DNA of 64,000 bases from Pyrenochaeta sp. MPI-SDFR-AT-0127 (taxonomy: Eukaryota > Ascomycota > Dothideomycetes > Pleosporales > Cucurbitariaceae). Shown here one piece after another: positions 34,288-45,888 of this stretch. The position numbers were made by a program, and so were the translations under genes. A model generated the notes under the pieces. That model did not search any database, was not told the origin of the DNA, and saw only the letters and a program-made list of their open reading frames with translations. Location: the NCBI GenBank assembly GCA_020747015.1, contig JAGTJM010000025.1, positions 310,001 to 374,000 on the forward strand, in the 5' to 3' direction. Positions within the stretch are counted from its first letter, which is position 1. Each line of letters begins with the position of its first letter.

Positions 34288-35490
34288 ATGGCCATGGACA
34301 CGGACACGATTCCGAACCTACTAGGCGATGCGCGGGACGAGGCACCCGAGCATCTCCAGGAATACTTCATCGCCTTCGAGGACTACTGGGAGCGGAAGCT
34401 ATGGCACGAGCTGACTGACAAGCTTATCGAATACTTTGACCACCCCGAGAGCGCAAAGCAGCGGATACCCTTCTTCGAGACTTTCATCAAGAGCTTTGCA
34501 AATAAGATCAATCAGCTCAAGCTTGTGACGCTGGGCCTGAACGCAGCATCACAGTACAAAGGTACGGGAAAGATGTGAATATAGGGACAAACCCGTGGGC
34601 TAAGAATCACAGATGACAAGGAGCGTCTTACCTTCGTCGACAACCTCGCAAAAAGCGTCAACAAGCCCGCCTCACAAGACGCATACGTCTACGCCACTGT
34701 CGCCGCTGCTAGCATCCAACTGCGGTTACGAGATGAAGAGGGGGCGAAAAAGAAACTAGAAGAGTGTGAGCAGATATTAGAGAGTTTCGACTCTGTAGAG
34801 ACGGTCGTGCATGCCTCTTTCTACCGCGCAAGCGCTGAATACTACAAATCGAAGCATGAATTTGCAGCCTATTACAAAAACGCACTCCTCTTCCTCGCTT
34901 GCGTCGACCTCACCGATCTTGAGCTTCGAGAACGCCAGTCACGCGCCTACGACCTCAGCATCGCCGCTCTCGTCTCAGATTCCATCTACAACTTCGGCGA
35001 GCTGCTGCTACATCCCATTCTCGACTCGCTTGTTAACACACCCCATGCCTGGTTGCGAGATCTCCTATTTGCATTCAATCGTGGGGACTTGATCGCATAC
35101 GATGTGCTGGCAGGAAACATCTCGAAAGTACCGCTTCTTAAAGAGCACCAAACCTTCCTCTACCAGAAGATCTCTCTTTCCGCGTTGACCGAGACTGTTT
35201 TCCGCCGCCCGCCGCACGACCGCGCCATGACATTCAGCGAGATATCGCAGGAGACGAAAGTGCAACCAAACGAGATTGAGCATTTGATCATGAAAGCATT
35301 AAGCTTAGGGCTGCTGAGGGGTCAGATCGATCAAGTTGCGGAGATTGCGCGGATCAATTGGGTACAGCCCAAAGTGCTCGACATGAAGCAGATTGAGAGC
35401 ATGAGGTCAAGACTAAAAGAGTGGGATGCCAGCGTTAACCAGCTTGGCAACTGGATCGAAGGCGTGGGCAAGGACGTCTGGGCTGCTTGA
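34288..35490 (+). CDS. rpn9: 26S proteasome regulatory lid subunit Rpn9 (PSMD13)
   Basis: Two exons, 34288-34561 and 34613-35490, give 383 residues, the usual Rpn9 length. N-terminal helical repeats include EDYWERKLWHELTDKLIEYF and FFETFIKSFANKINQLKLV. The PCI domain covers about residues 180-350, with RGDLIAYDVLAGNISKVPLL, LYQKISLSALTETVF, and the winged-helix stretch ISQETKVQPNEIEHLIMKAL followed by ARINWVQPKVLD. Rpn9 is a non-ATPase lid subunit that helps incorporate Rpn10 and hold the lid together. The intron is 51 nt. The gene is convergent with GAA1. Confidence 0.96.
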
Positions 35491-35821
35491 GTGGAGCTAA
35501 TGTCACCTGTCGCTGGCAAGAGCCTGAATCTGAAGAAACTTAAGGAAAGACCGTCTCCGCTTCCAGTCGAGCGGCATGCAAAAGCTGTAAGGAAGACGCC
35601 ATGGCAGTCAAGTAGACATAGATCATAGCAAAGCACAGCTATCATGAATGGCCATTGATGGAAATGAAAACATGACCTGTAACAAAAGATTGCATTCAAG
35701 ATTTTTATTCTTCTTGGTGCACATTCTGCGCCCATTACTTTTATGTCATATCTATGATAACAGTACATGCTTCATCGTAGCAACAAGTCTCCATTTCCAC
35801 CTCATTGATCATTGTCAATGC
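35491..35821. other. Convergent intergenic region rpn9/GAA1
   Basis: 331 bases between two stop codons. It is A/T-rich toward the middle and presumably carries both 3' ends. Nothing else was seen. Confidence 0.6.
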
Positions 35822-37848
35822 CTATTCAAAGACACCAGTAGCAACAACCACAGTCCCCACAGTCCACGCAGGCAACCAGACAAGCCATACCACAACTTGT
35901 GTCCACAGGCCCCAAATATGCCATCCTTGAGCTGCCTGGATCAGAATTTCTGTCAAATCACCACCAAGCATCTTCGTGCCTAGCTGAATGACCATGAGTG
36001 GGTTGAGCAGCGTCAAGAGCCCCAATTGCGCGATGTTCAAGCCGAGGCTCTGGGTCCGGCGTACGAATGATAGAGGGATCGTGGCGACGCCGATGAGGAA
36101 CGATAAGGAGAAGTTTAGTGTCGCTAACGCGGCAAGGAACATGCCCAACAAGAGCAGGGAGAAGCACTGAATCAGTGTAACGTCCTGTTGGTCGAGGGAT
36201 TCGGTGTAATTAGCCAAAAAGGTGACGAGGACTGGGAGGACGGAGCTGATGTTTGTAGCGGTGAGGAAGAGACCGCGTAGGTAAGCTGCATCCCATTGAT
36301 TGAACAAGAAGAGCGGGACTATGCCAACGAAGTGTGCTGCAAGGACAAGGAGGGCCGGTTTCAACAGATGTCGCTCGGTGATGGTGGTAGCAGCAGTAGG
36401 AACCACGGCGACATCTTTGCCGTCACTGACTACTGTTGTTGATGGCGACTTGGTATCTTTCTTTTCCTTCAAGTCTTGCTTTTCTTCGGTGCTTTTCTTG
36501 GTTGCTGTAGAGTCGGCCTTGTCGGATGGCTTGCTCTTTGGTGCAGTGGACGCCGGGTTGGCAATAGGCTTTGGTGGGCGTCCGCTCTTCACCCACAGCG
36601 CCATGGCTGCGATGCTGAAATTCACGGCGATCAACATGGCAGAAGGAAGATAGGTGCCGATGCTGACAAAGCGGTTTGCCTGTAACAGGAGGTAGAAGAA
36701 GAAACTCTGGTGCAGGTGCTCGAGAAGATTGTTCAAGCTTCTGAAGAGCGACTCCACCGTACGACCAAGAGACATCTCGTCATGCCAACCATCACCAACT
36801 GTAACGAGGGTGATAGCGTCGACATGATACGGAATGAATGAGGAGTGTGGTCCGGTTGCATGGCCCAAGCCCTGGGAAAGCATGCCACGCAGCATCGTCT
36901 GGAGTCGTTCTTTGTACGAATCATCGTGCTTCCACATGCGCTGAATAACACACCCAATGCCCATCTGACCAGATGCGATCTGAACAGCGGTGTTGAAGAG
37001 GTCTAGATTGGGTAGTTGGCCATTTGTCCCGTCATACACAACGTGCAGCTTGTCATAGCGATGACCCACGGTCCAGCAGGATAGTCAACCGCAACAGCAC
37101 CTTGCAATGCCCCGCTCTTGATCTTCAAGCTCTCCACATAGCGCTCGTCATGCCCATCGTGATATGCATCAACCCAAGCCTGTGGCCCAGTCGTGCTGTC
37201 TCCCGAGACTAGGAAGATGATATCTTTACTCCAGAGACTCCAACGCTTGAAGTAGCGGGCCATTGTGAGGACGAGAGCAACACCGGAGTTATTGACTTCG
37301 TCAGCCATATTCTTCCATGCCCCAATGAGGACAATGGCCTCTGTGGCATCTGCGCGAGGGCCTTGGAGGATAGCGTAGACATTTTCGTTTGCGATGGTGC
37401 GATTCGAGACAGTGTAGTTGTACTTTTGGGTTGCGACCTTCAGGTTCTGCTCGCGGAAGACGGCTTCTAGGGCTTGAGATCGCCTGGGATCTTGTCAGAA
37501 CTTGATGCTTCCTTGCCATCTGGGGCAATACATACTCCTCAATAGACTTATCAATCAGCTCGTGGACCTCATGCCTATATGCCCTGAAGACATTGTGCTC
37601 GCTGCCGGTGAAGTAGGTATGGACCTGCCCCGGCAACAGGGCGTTCTCAGAGACGTATGTGTTCCGTGAGTACTCGTTCAGCGGGAGGACGAGCAGCCAG
37701 GCTATGCCGACGACTATGCAGAGGGCAGAGAGATACGGCGGAATCTTGAGGATGCGCTCATCCCGCCGCAGGGCAAGAAGCGAGGCTTTGAAAGTTAGCG
37801 ACAAGGGCTCCAAGTGCATGCACTGCAAGACTTACATAGCAGAGCCAT
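35822..37848 (-). CDS. gaa1: GPI transamidase subunit Gaa1, with a one-base frameshift
   Basis: Exons on the minus strand are 37848-37836 (only 13 nt, MALL plus one base), 37785-37536 and 37483-35822. Features are the N-terminal membrane helix (YLSALCIVVGIAWLLVLP), VHTYFTGSEHNVFRAYRHE, the peptidase-like VLIGAWKNMADEVNNSG, DIIFLVSGDSTTGPQAWVDA, and several C-terminal helices ending in a large hydrophobic region. Gaa1 is an ER-membrane subunit of the complex that attaches GPI anchors. At fwd 37065-37067 the coding strand has three G's where the conserved reading (PAGPW joined to GHRYDKL) needs four. The upstream frame runs on only to a stop at 37003. Total coding length is 1925 nt, one base short of 642 codons, so a single missing base explains it. 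This is either a sequence error or a real mutation. With the base restored the length (641 residues) is normal. Confidence 0.9.
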
Positions 37849-38093
37849 GGTAATGTCTTTCCAGTGATTGCCTTCAGCAAAGAAAGAAAGGAGAAGGGCA
37901 CAGTCTTATGCTTTCGCCTTGCCCAGCATCTCGCTCAGCCCGCGTAGTCCGTCTTGGAAGGTGGTTATGCTAGTTAAGCGGGAGGATCATCACTAGCGCG
38001 GCGCGGTTTCTGGAACCTAGCCCTACTTTCTTTCGCTCATCAGCAACGCGCCTGCATACCGTTTTGTCTGTCTCACCTTCGTCGCGCTCCGCA
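37849..38093. promoter_or_regulatory. 245-bp divergent promoter of gaa1 and rbd2
   Basis: The start codons of the two membrane-protein genes are 245 bases apart and point away from each other. No specific element was recognised. Confidence 0.5.
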
Positions 38094-39261
38094 ATGCCTT
38101 CGTTACCACAGCTGAATCCTGCGCGCATACGCTCTTACATCTTCCGCCTGCCGTTCTGCACAAGACTATTGATTCTGGCGATCCTGGGCCTATGGATTGC
38201 CACGATTCCGTTTCCCTGGGTACGCGAGTTTGGACGGCTGGAGCCGGCTAAGATGGATCTTACACAGAGTAGGTGGATTCTCTTATATCTGGAGGGGGAC
38301 AAAGAGCGTGGAACGGGATTTCTTCAGGGCTGGGGTTGGAAGACCGGAAGCCCCGGAAGGTCGGGACAACCTCGAGATTGTAGCACCTATGGGCTTACTT
38401 TGAGGGCAACGAAACCCATCCGAGCCTGGTGGATGCCAGGAGGGGTGTCTCGTCGTGTTTTGGACTTGAATTAGAAGCTAATGGAATTGATTGAATAGTG
38501 CACCGGCTCAATTTGTTCCCATTGATGCATCTCAATTTCTTCCACATGATCTTCAACCTCGTCGCCGTAACACCTCTCCTCGAACGTTTCGAGTCCGAAT
38601 ACGGAACACTCGTTGCATTGGCTCTCTTTACTGGGCGTAAGTGGCCAGCGGGCTATACATTTGCAGCTCGAGGCTAATCGGACAAAAGCGTTCGGAACAG
38701 TCCCAGGAGGTGTATACACCCTGTTAGAGAAGTTCGTGTTTAGGAGCAACACCACAGTCATGGGCGCGAGGTATGCATGATGCTCTAGGAAAGTAGATGT
38801 ACACAGACTAATTCTCGGCAGCATATGGGTCTTCCTTCTCCTCTCTGCGGAAGTAATGAAGACACACAAAACGAACCCCAACTTCAGGTATTTGTCTTCC
38901 TTCCTTCTGCGCCCATTGGCTGATGAACTATAGCGTTGGACCGTACAAAGTTCCAACCTGGACAACGCCCCTCATGCTTATCGTCGTTACGAGCATACTC
39001 ATCCCCAATGTTAGCCTGATTGGGCACCTCTGCGGCGCGGGACTTGGTTATCTGTGGGCTTCAGGCTACATCAAATTCCTCGTTCCTCCTGAGAAGATAC
39101 TTCGGTGGTTGGAGACCAAGCTAAACTTGCTGGGCAGGTTACCCCACTATGTCAGCGTCGACCAGAAAACTTATGGCCGCTATGGCGTGTTACCCACCAC
39201 TTCTATGCCACTGGGTAGTATGCCAAGGAGTCCGGAGCCGGGACAAAGACTTGGACCTTGA
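38094..39261 (+). CDS. rbd2: Rhomboid-family intramembrane serine protease, Rbd2 type
   Basis: Five exons, 38094-38268, 38499-38636, 38689-38770, 38822-38887 and 38934-39261, give 262 residues. Phases close at every junction. About six hydrophobic helices are visible. Rhomboid hallmarks are MHLNFFHMIFNLVAV, PFGTVPGG, the catalytic Ser132 in MGASIWVF and the catalytic His185 in LIGHLCGAGLGYL. The usual G-x-S-G is G-A-S-I here. Fungal Rbd2/RbdB is a Golgi rhomboid that takes part in cleavage of the sterol/hypoxia factor SREBP in Aspergillus and Schizosaccharomyces. Whether that pathway exists here is inference. The cytosolic tail (about residues 210-262) is Pro/Arg-rich. The first intron, 230 nt, is long for this window and contains no obvious extra exon. 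Confidence 0.9.
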
Positions 39262-42172
39262 TTTCCTCCAGCGAATACGGAAATCATCTAGGCGTTCGAT
39301 TGATCGAGGTATGCATCGTCTGCGAACATTGCACGTTGGGTCGGCGTTTGGACACTGCATGAGGAAAGGAGTTCTAGGTTCGACTGGATTTTGTCCCTGT
39401 ACAGATACTATAGACGTATGTAATGAGCATAATAATATTGGATGTTTAATGAACAATACACAATTTTTCATTCATGATTGATCAGTCATGTAATGTGTCT
39501 GATGAACCAGCAGTATAAAAGTAGTTACGTCTGGCCCTGACTACCCCTCAATCAACAAACTCGATTTCCCTCCCATTTTAGACTTACACTTGCCCGACGC
39601 TTCAACCACTGGTCTCTAGATGACCTTCAATACGCCTTTTTGAGCTCTCAAACATGAAGATGACAGGATTTATATACGTTGTAAAGCCGTGGTTCGTCAT
39701 CAAGCAATCAAAATCATGCCTTGATATCGTTAGTGTAGTAGATTGTAAGTGGGTCTCATACCGTCACATATGATTGCTCCTCAAGGCAGGAATCCCAAGC
39801 TCTGTCGCGGGACATTCTTTTTTGCCCATGCCCTGTGTTTGGTCATAATACGTTGTTCTAAGTAATTCTTTGTATAGTATTTGGTCTTTGTTCCGGTAGG
39901 CCATGGGCCAACAGCAATAACATTTTGCGCAGTACCATTGAGGTTTGGTCCTTTTGGGGGGTATCAGTGCAGAGAGAGGTCAGATATGGTGGTGAAACAA
40001 CTACTGGATTTGGAAGGTTTGGAGGGGCTGTAGATTGCAGAGCTACCGGAGGGGCAAAGGGCATGGACGAGGGGCACGAAGGGGCGCGCGGGGTTGCCAT
40101 AGAGGGGCACACCCTCCTGCAGCTTCTCCAACATTGCCATGGACTTTATGTCCTTTTTTTCGCTACTAATTTTACTAGCAAATCATCTCGTTTGATGTTG
40201 ATCTGAGGCTAAGATACCATCTAGTTTTGCACAAGTCTACTAATTTTCATCTATTCAGGGGATGCTTTTAGCGCTCTTGATTCGTTCAAGTGGGTAAACA
40301 CCAAATCTCTATGTTGTTATTCAGAAAAGAAGGAGGGGTTGGCTGGATAGATGCTGACATGAATACAAAGATGGCATGCCTGGCCCAAACCTCACTGATA
40401 CTGTCCATCTTTAGTACGATCACACTAGCATCCTCATTGATGGGCACGAAAGTATGCCTTTACCCCTAGATCTCAAGACCGATAAGTCACCGCTGATGCT
40501 GCACCATGCTATTTCGATACGATTTGTGATCCAATAAGCAAGCAGGATGGCGCGTTTGTATCTCCCTACAGTACCACTATCGATGTACTACGACGTCGGT
40601 AGAGAATTTGCGGTCATGCCAGAGCTTTTCCACCAACAAGCTAGGTTGTCTGCGGTCTGGAAAATGCGTCTTATATTGCTAATGATCTATTGAGTAATTG
40701 AGAAAAGAAAAACAACAGGGTACATCTGAAGTGGGAAAGTGTGGTGCGGTCATCAATATCGGGGGTTGCAAGAAATGATGGCATGGACCAGAGTACTGAG
40801 AAAGAACACAGGAATGAAATGGACGGGTAGTGCATTCATGTGTCGAATATGTAAGTCAACAACAGGACGCATATAGACACCTCCCCAAAACGCCTCGTTT
40901 TGGCAAGGTAGACTTTCCAGACGGCCGTCCTCAAGCTTCTGCTCTTCATCGACATGAAATAGAATATCACTGGCGCTAGGCAGGTTTTCAGTTTCCTTGC
41001 ACTTCATGAACGTAGGCATTACGGCATTTTCTACCTGGGCGACTTATGGACAATCACATTTCCATGGCCTACTCTTCGCTATGTCCACCTGCTTATTGTA
41101 TGGACAAGGTACGAGTCAAGACTCATCCACAAAGCATTATTAGCCCTTGGCGCTCCCTTTGTTCCACCAGATCGTTTGTACCACATGTGTCTCGCGTTGC
41201 CGAACCTCCCTTTCTCCGTTCTCTTGTTTCCCTTTTTCTTCTTGCCTGCACAAAAGAAGTCTACCGAGGTCGATGTGCTGAGCCATTCTGGCGAATCTAG
41301 ATGACTTCGGTGATTTACTCCTCAATATTGGTAATGCTTATTTTGTGGTTTCAGAGATGTGATTCATATGATACTACTCGATTACGACCCCTAGTATAGG
41401 AAACGTGTCCATCGGATTTCTTGTGTAGGAAGGTGATATGCATTGTCTCGCATTCCATGGATTGAATTTCATCATAGCTTTTTGTGTAAGCGTAATGGCG
41501 ACGAGAAGGACCCTTGGAATTACTAGAACGATTATGGAATAGGATCTTCGGATAGGAAGGATAGCGACCTAGAAATGCAACACAGCACTGAAACCCAGCC
41601 AAGTCGGAAAGAAAGCCTGGAAACAATGATGGTACTAAGGATTTTTCTTGTAGTCTTTATACTTAGGATTTCTAAAGTTATATTGTAACTATGATGAGTA
41701 GTGCGGAACAATGTACACCCGCGGTATTTCTGCACCAAAACAGCCCTCTTCCCAAAGAGTAGCGACCACATTCCAGAAGCTTTGGTGCAATGCCCATAGC
41801 GCTAGACACGCAAGCCCGAATTCGCTAGTAGACTTTCAAGTAGAGCTTCAATATCGATTAGTCACATTCCTCCAGATCGCATTCCATCCCTTCCATCCAC
41901 ATTGAGCGTTGTGGAAGGAAGTGTTCATAGGTATAAATTGGATCATCCCACGAACATTTACACTTTATGGCCGTTACTCTGTCGCTCGTTGCGTGCTGAG
42001 GACAGTCCTCTCTTTTGACTTTTCGGGTCTCCTCTAGTCGAGTGCTCACACACTTCGGCAGGAGGAGTGATACTACTAACAAGCAGATTTTCTTTTGTTC
42101 TTTTCTTATGTTACCTGTTTGCAGAGCACAGCTTTGAGCATATGAGACAGTCTAACCTACTGCCCCTGGCAG
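39262..42172. other. 2.9-kb gene-poor stretch
   Basis: No gene is supported. Short open frames occur on both strands with no domains. 39.9-40.1 kb has a G-rich patch with repeated gaggggc words. Immediately before the WSC fragment (42067-42160) there is a hydrophobic stretch in another frame, without ATG, that could be a remnant of a signal peptide. Confidence 0.5.
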
Positions 42173-42541
42173 GCGCTGACTGTAATAAAGGCTCTTCTCA
42201 CCGATTTCCCACCGAACAAATACCTCGGTTGCTTCCCCAACGACAGAGGCGACAACAGCGACGCTCAGAGGCGTGATCCGAACCTATGGTATCTTGACGG
42301 ACCAGCCTACTTCGAGGTTGCAGGCTTGACCCAAGCGAGCTGCAGGGCCCGATGTGTCGCTACCAACGACGGCGGACCCTTCAAGTATTTCGGTATTGCC
42401 TTTGGTCAAGATTGCCACTGCGGAAATAACTTTAAGTTTACGGCATCATCTACACCGGTAGAATGTACAACTCCCACCGTGGGTGACTTGACACGAGCAG
42501 GAGGCGCAGACAACTTCCAGGATCTCTGGGAAGTGGGCACT
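42173..42541 (+). pseudogene. WSC carbohydrate-binding domain fragment
   Basis: Frame 42173-42541, bounded by a possible acceptor (ctggcag) and a GTAAGT donor, encodes a WSC domain: KYLGCFPNDRGDN, DPNLWYLDGPAYFEVAGLTQ, SCRARC, KYFGIAFGQDCHCGNNF and AGGADNFQDLWEVGT. Six cysteines are present, while typical WSC domains have eight. WSC domains occur in secreted or cell-wall fungal proteins and bind glycans. No ATG or clear signal peptide is in frame upstream (a stop lies at 42143-42145). If the donor is ignored, the frame stays open through the minisatellite to 43069. It may be a terminal relic, or one exon of a gene whose other exons I cannot place. Confidence 0.55.
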
Positions 42542-45500
42542 GTAAGTCCAAATCTCATTACTCTATGCTCAAAGCTCTGCAAACAGTGTTTTTTATTCAG
42601 CGAAAGTAAGTACTGGGTAAGTATATTGCTGCGTTTGCGCTTCGGCCCAGACCTTACAGCAAGCAAGAGAGGGAAATGTCAAAAAGACACTAAGGTGCAA
42701 TACATCAACAACACACAACAACACACAACACGACAAGACATATCCATCTCACTCAACCTACTTTCAACCTCGATCTATCTCACACAACCTATCACGATCA
42801 ACCTACCTCACTCAACCTACCTCACTCAACTTACCTCACTCAACTTACCCTCAACCTATCACTCAACTTACCCTCAATCAATTACTCAACTTACCCTCAA
42901 CCAATCACTCAACTTACCCTCGACCTATCACACAACTTACCCTCAACCTATCACACAACTTACCCTCAACCTATCACTCAACCACGCAACCTCCGTCAGC
43001 CTCGCTCAATGTGACACGTATTCAAATGAATCTCGGCAATCCCAAAGATTGACACCCGATACTCTCTAACATGCCATCGCCACTACTCGCCCAAGTCCAA
43101 CGACTGAATATGTCAAGCTCAATTAAAGTCGAGAGAAGTATCTGGTCGATTGAAGAATTACTGATCGCCACGCATGAGATGGTAGTAACACTACAATAAG
43201 GCAGTTTACAAGTGCAATGGCCAAAGAGGATGAACATGACGTTGCTCAACCTATGTAAGTAATCACATCCATCTTGGAGAAGCTGACAATCCTACCGTGA
43301 AATACGGGACCAGCTTGAGATTCGATATGGCTCTTTGACAACAGCTCATTAACATTGATTCCGACAATGCATGATCACCCATGAAGCATACAAATGCCCA
43401 GACGACAGATAGACGGGGCTGTATGATAGTCTAACCAACAGATACCTGTTCGGCTACCTCGATGTTCATATTCGCCGACTATCACAATTCTAAGGTTTTC
43501 CATCGATTACAACAGAAACGACAGGGAAATGAGCTACTCTCATTATTCCATCACTCGACAGGTGGCCTTTACCACCTTGCACTACACCTTTGGTAATGTC
43601 CTCGGTTCAAGCTAATTGAAGGGAGGATAATGGGGCTTTTAGGGGAGAAGCACCAAAAAGAGCAGAGCACGGTATAAGCCTTGAACAACAGCAAAGGCAT
43701 AAAGAAAGGAGCTGCTGATACCCAGACATGTGTATGGGTTGGATGATGAATATTATGGAGACTTGCAGAGCTTTTCAAGAGGGTGTTGCCTGACAGTAAG
43801 TATATCTCAGATTGTTTATCCTAGCAACCAATTGTACTGGAGTGGATCAGTGGCTTGACTTGTCTACAGCACGTTTGGTCGAGATCCTTGTCTCATATTG
43901 CCTACTTTCCCTTTTCAAATTATTCGCTCGTAAAAAGCTAACCTGATACAGATACTTTTAGTGGCTGTGGTTATGGTTACTTCAATACATATTTATCGTG
44001 TCCTCATTCCACTTATGTACTTGTTCAATCTCATTTCCGACTTTTCATATTCTCATCAGCCCTCAAGATTGTTACTTCCTCGCTTGTCTTTCCGGACATG
44101 GATGAGATATTTCACGGTGCTTGTGCTAAGTATCACTCCTTTCCGGGTTCGAGATCGATAGTGTGCTAATCCTTGAAAACGTTCTTGCATTAAATGTGCG
44201 TTGGTGTGCCTTGGTTTAGTTTGGCAATGAAGATTAGGACTGGCTGCTATCCTTTTTTCTTTTCTCCTTGCACTTGGGAAGGAAGAAACAAGACGAAAGA
44301 TAAGTTAGTGTATCTCCGAGGAGGCGATTGGAGGTGAAGCTAACAATGGTGAACTGAGAAAGGTGTCTGTCCAAAGGCGGTAGTGTTCAAAGATCTCAGG
44401 TATCCCGAGGAAGACGATAAGTATTGAAGAGGAAGATGACTAGACACACTGCAAAAATGTTATCGGTCAACACTGTCACAAAGCAATAGGCTGGCTCCAT
44501 CCATCGCAAAGCCTTTGAGCATGGGACATCCGACATGAAGGATAATTGAACCAACGAAGGTACAGATTGCAGTGTTATCTTTGCTTTGGACAGCATTTGT
44601 GAAAACATGTCTATTGCTTGTCATACTTCCAGGGCATAGAAATGCTAAAACAAGAACAGGCAATATCATTTCCGACTACAAGAACGACAACTTGTGAAAT
44701 CGCATACCAATACATTACCGATCGTATACCACAGAGGGTACGCTTTACCTATCCTCCTTGCTAAAGCTACAAGGCAAGCCTGTCAGATGAGTAGGATCCT
44801 GCTCTACTTTTCTAATGCGATGAAGACAAAGTTGATCAGGACAGGCAGAAGTTCAGTTCACCAAAGCAAAGGATTGCAGTTGCTGAATTGAGGTCCTTGA
44901 AAGTAATTGATACTTGCATCTTGGGACAAGGGACGCAGTGGCTATTGGTAGTAGATTGATTGCCATCGTGTTGACAATCTACATGAGATGCAAGTAAAGC
45001 CTAATAAGCACGAGATGCACATCATATAGTCCGTTCAAATGTCAATGTGAAAAAGAACGATAGAAGAGGAGCAAGAGAATCAGAATGCGTATGCTAACAA
45101 CTAAGAAAAGATAGACTAAGACTGTGCTTAGTGCATGAGGTCGAGATGAGTTTATGGACTGGGAAACATCCGATCCTTGTCCTAAATGACACAAACAAAG
45201 CAGATACTTATTTTATTATTTCACGACAAATTTGCGGCGTGGAAGGACAGCGCCGTTGCGTCATGGTATTGAGGAAGCAGTTGAAGACACGCTTTAATTT
45301 GATAAAGTGGCGATTTAGGAGCTAGTAGTGGCGAGGTTGTTGTGTGAAAGAGGCGTATGGGGCGTCAGAGGCGTACCCTGTAAATGAGGCGTAGGACATG
45401 AAGGGGGCGTGGTAAGACTCTGATCCACCAACACTAGTATACATGTATTGGGTATATTGCGGCGGTGTTGCAGAGGGTGTAGGTGGGGTAGGGTGACAAG

Positions 45501-45888
45501 TCTAAGGGCAAGTGCATGGGCTTAGGATGGAGACGGTCTACTGAGGAAGATGGAAGAGTGATGATCTCAGGATTCAATGAGTAATGTCTTTGCGCTGCAC
45601 CGGAGGAAGTCGGCCGTGTGAGGGCAATTCAAGTGCACTTGATGAGAACGACGGCGGTATCAAGATTGATAGCAGAATCGACGGTTGTCAAGCTTTCAAG
45701 TATGAAACAAAAGGGGAGAGAGTGTGATAGTGACGTGACAAGTCTGGAGCAGCAAGTAAAATATCTTTGTGCTGTAAAACGTTCGATTATTTTCTGTATA
45801 AGTTTTTCTTCCGCCTTTAAACTTTACATACAATCTTAAGCCATCCCAGCCCATGCAGTCAGCAACTTTGCATTGTATTATTATGTCC
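42542..45888. other. 3.3-kb gene-poor stretch with minisatellite
   Basis: It holds the minisatellite at 42799-42990 (listed separately). 43.1-45.3 kb shows only short frames and A/T-rich sequence. Around 45350-45420 gaggcgta words recur. A minus-strand frame at 45322-45501 encodes a Tyr/Ala/Pro-rich peptide of 59 residues ending at a stop, but no upstream exon could be joined. Confidence 0.45.
42799..42990 (+). repeat. Compound minisatellite: 14-nt units then 23-nt units
   Basis: Three 14-base units (caacctacctcact and one-base variants) start at 42799, 42813 and 42827. From 42841 the unit lengthens to 23 bases (caacttaccctcaacctatc plus act). Starts are at 42841, 42864, 42887, 42910, 42933, 42956 and a partial copy at 42979. 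Period and copies were counted directly. The plus strand has no stop codon in any frame of the unit. Confidence 0.9.

Noticed and set aside
37003..37308. Separate small protein in the GAA1 region
   Set aside because: It is the middle of GAA1 read up to the one-base frameshift, not an independent gene.
44130..44165. gggttcgaga stretch resembling a tRNA T-loop
   Set aside because: It lacks the second half of the B-box and any cloverleaf partner.
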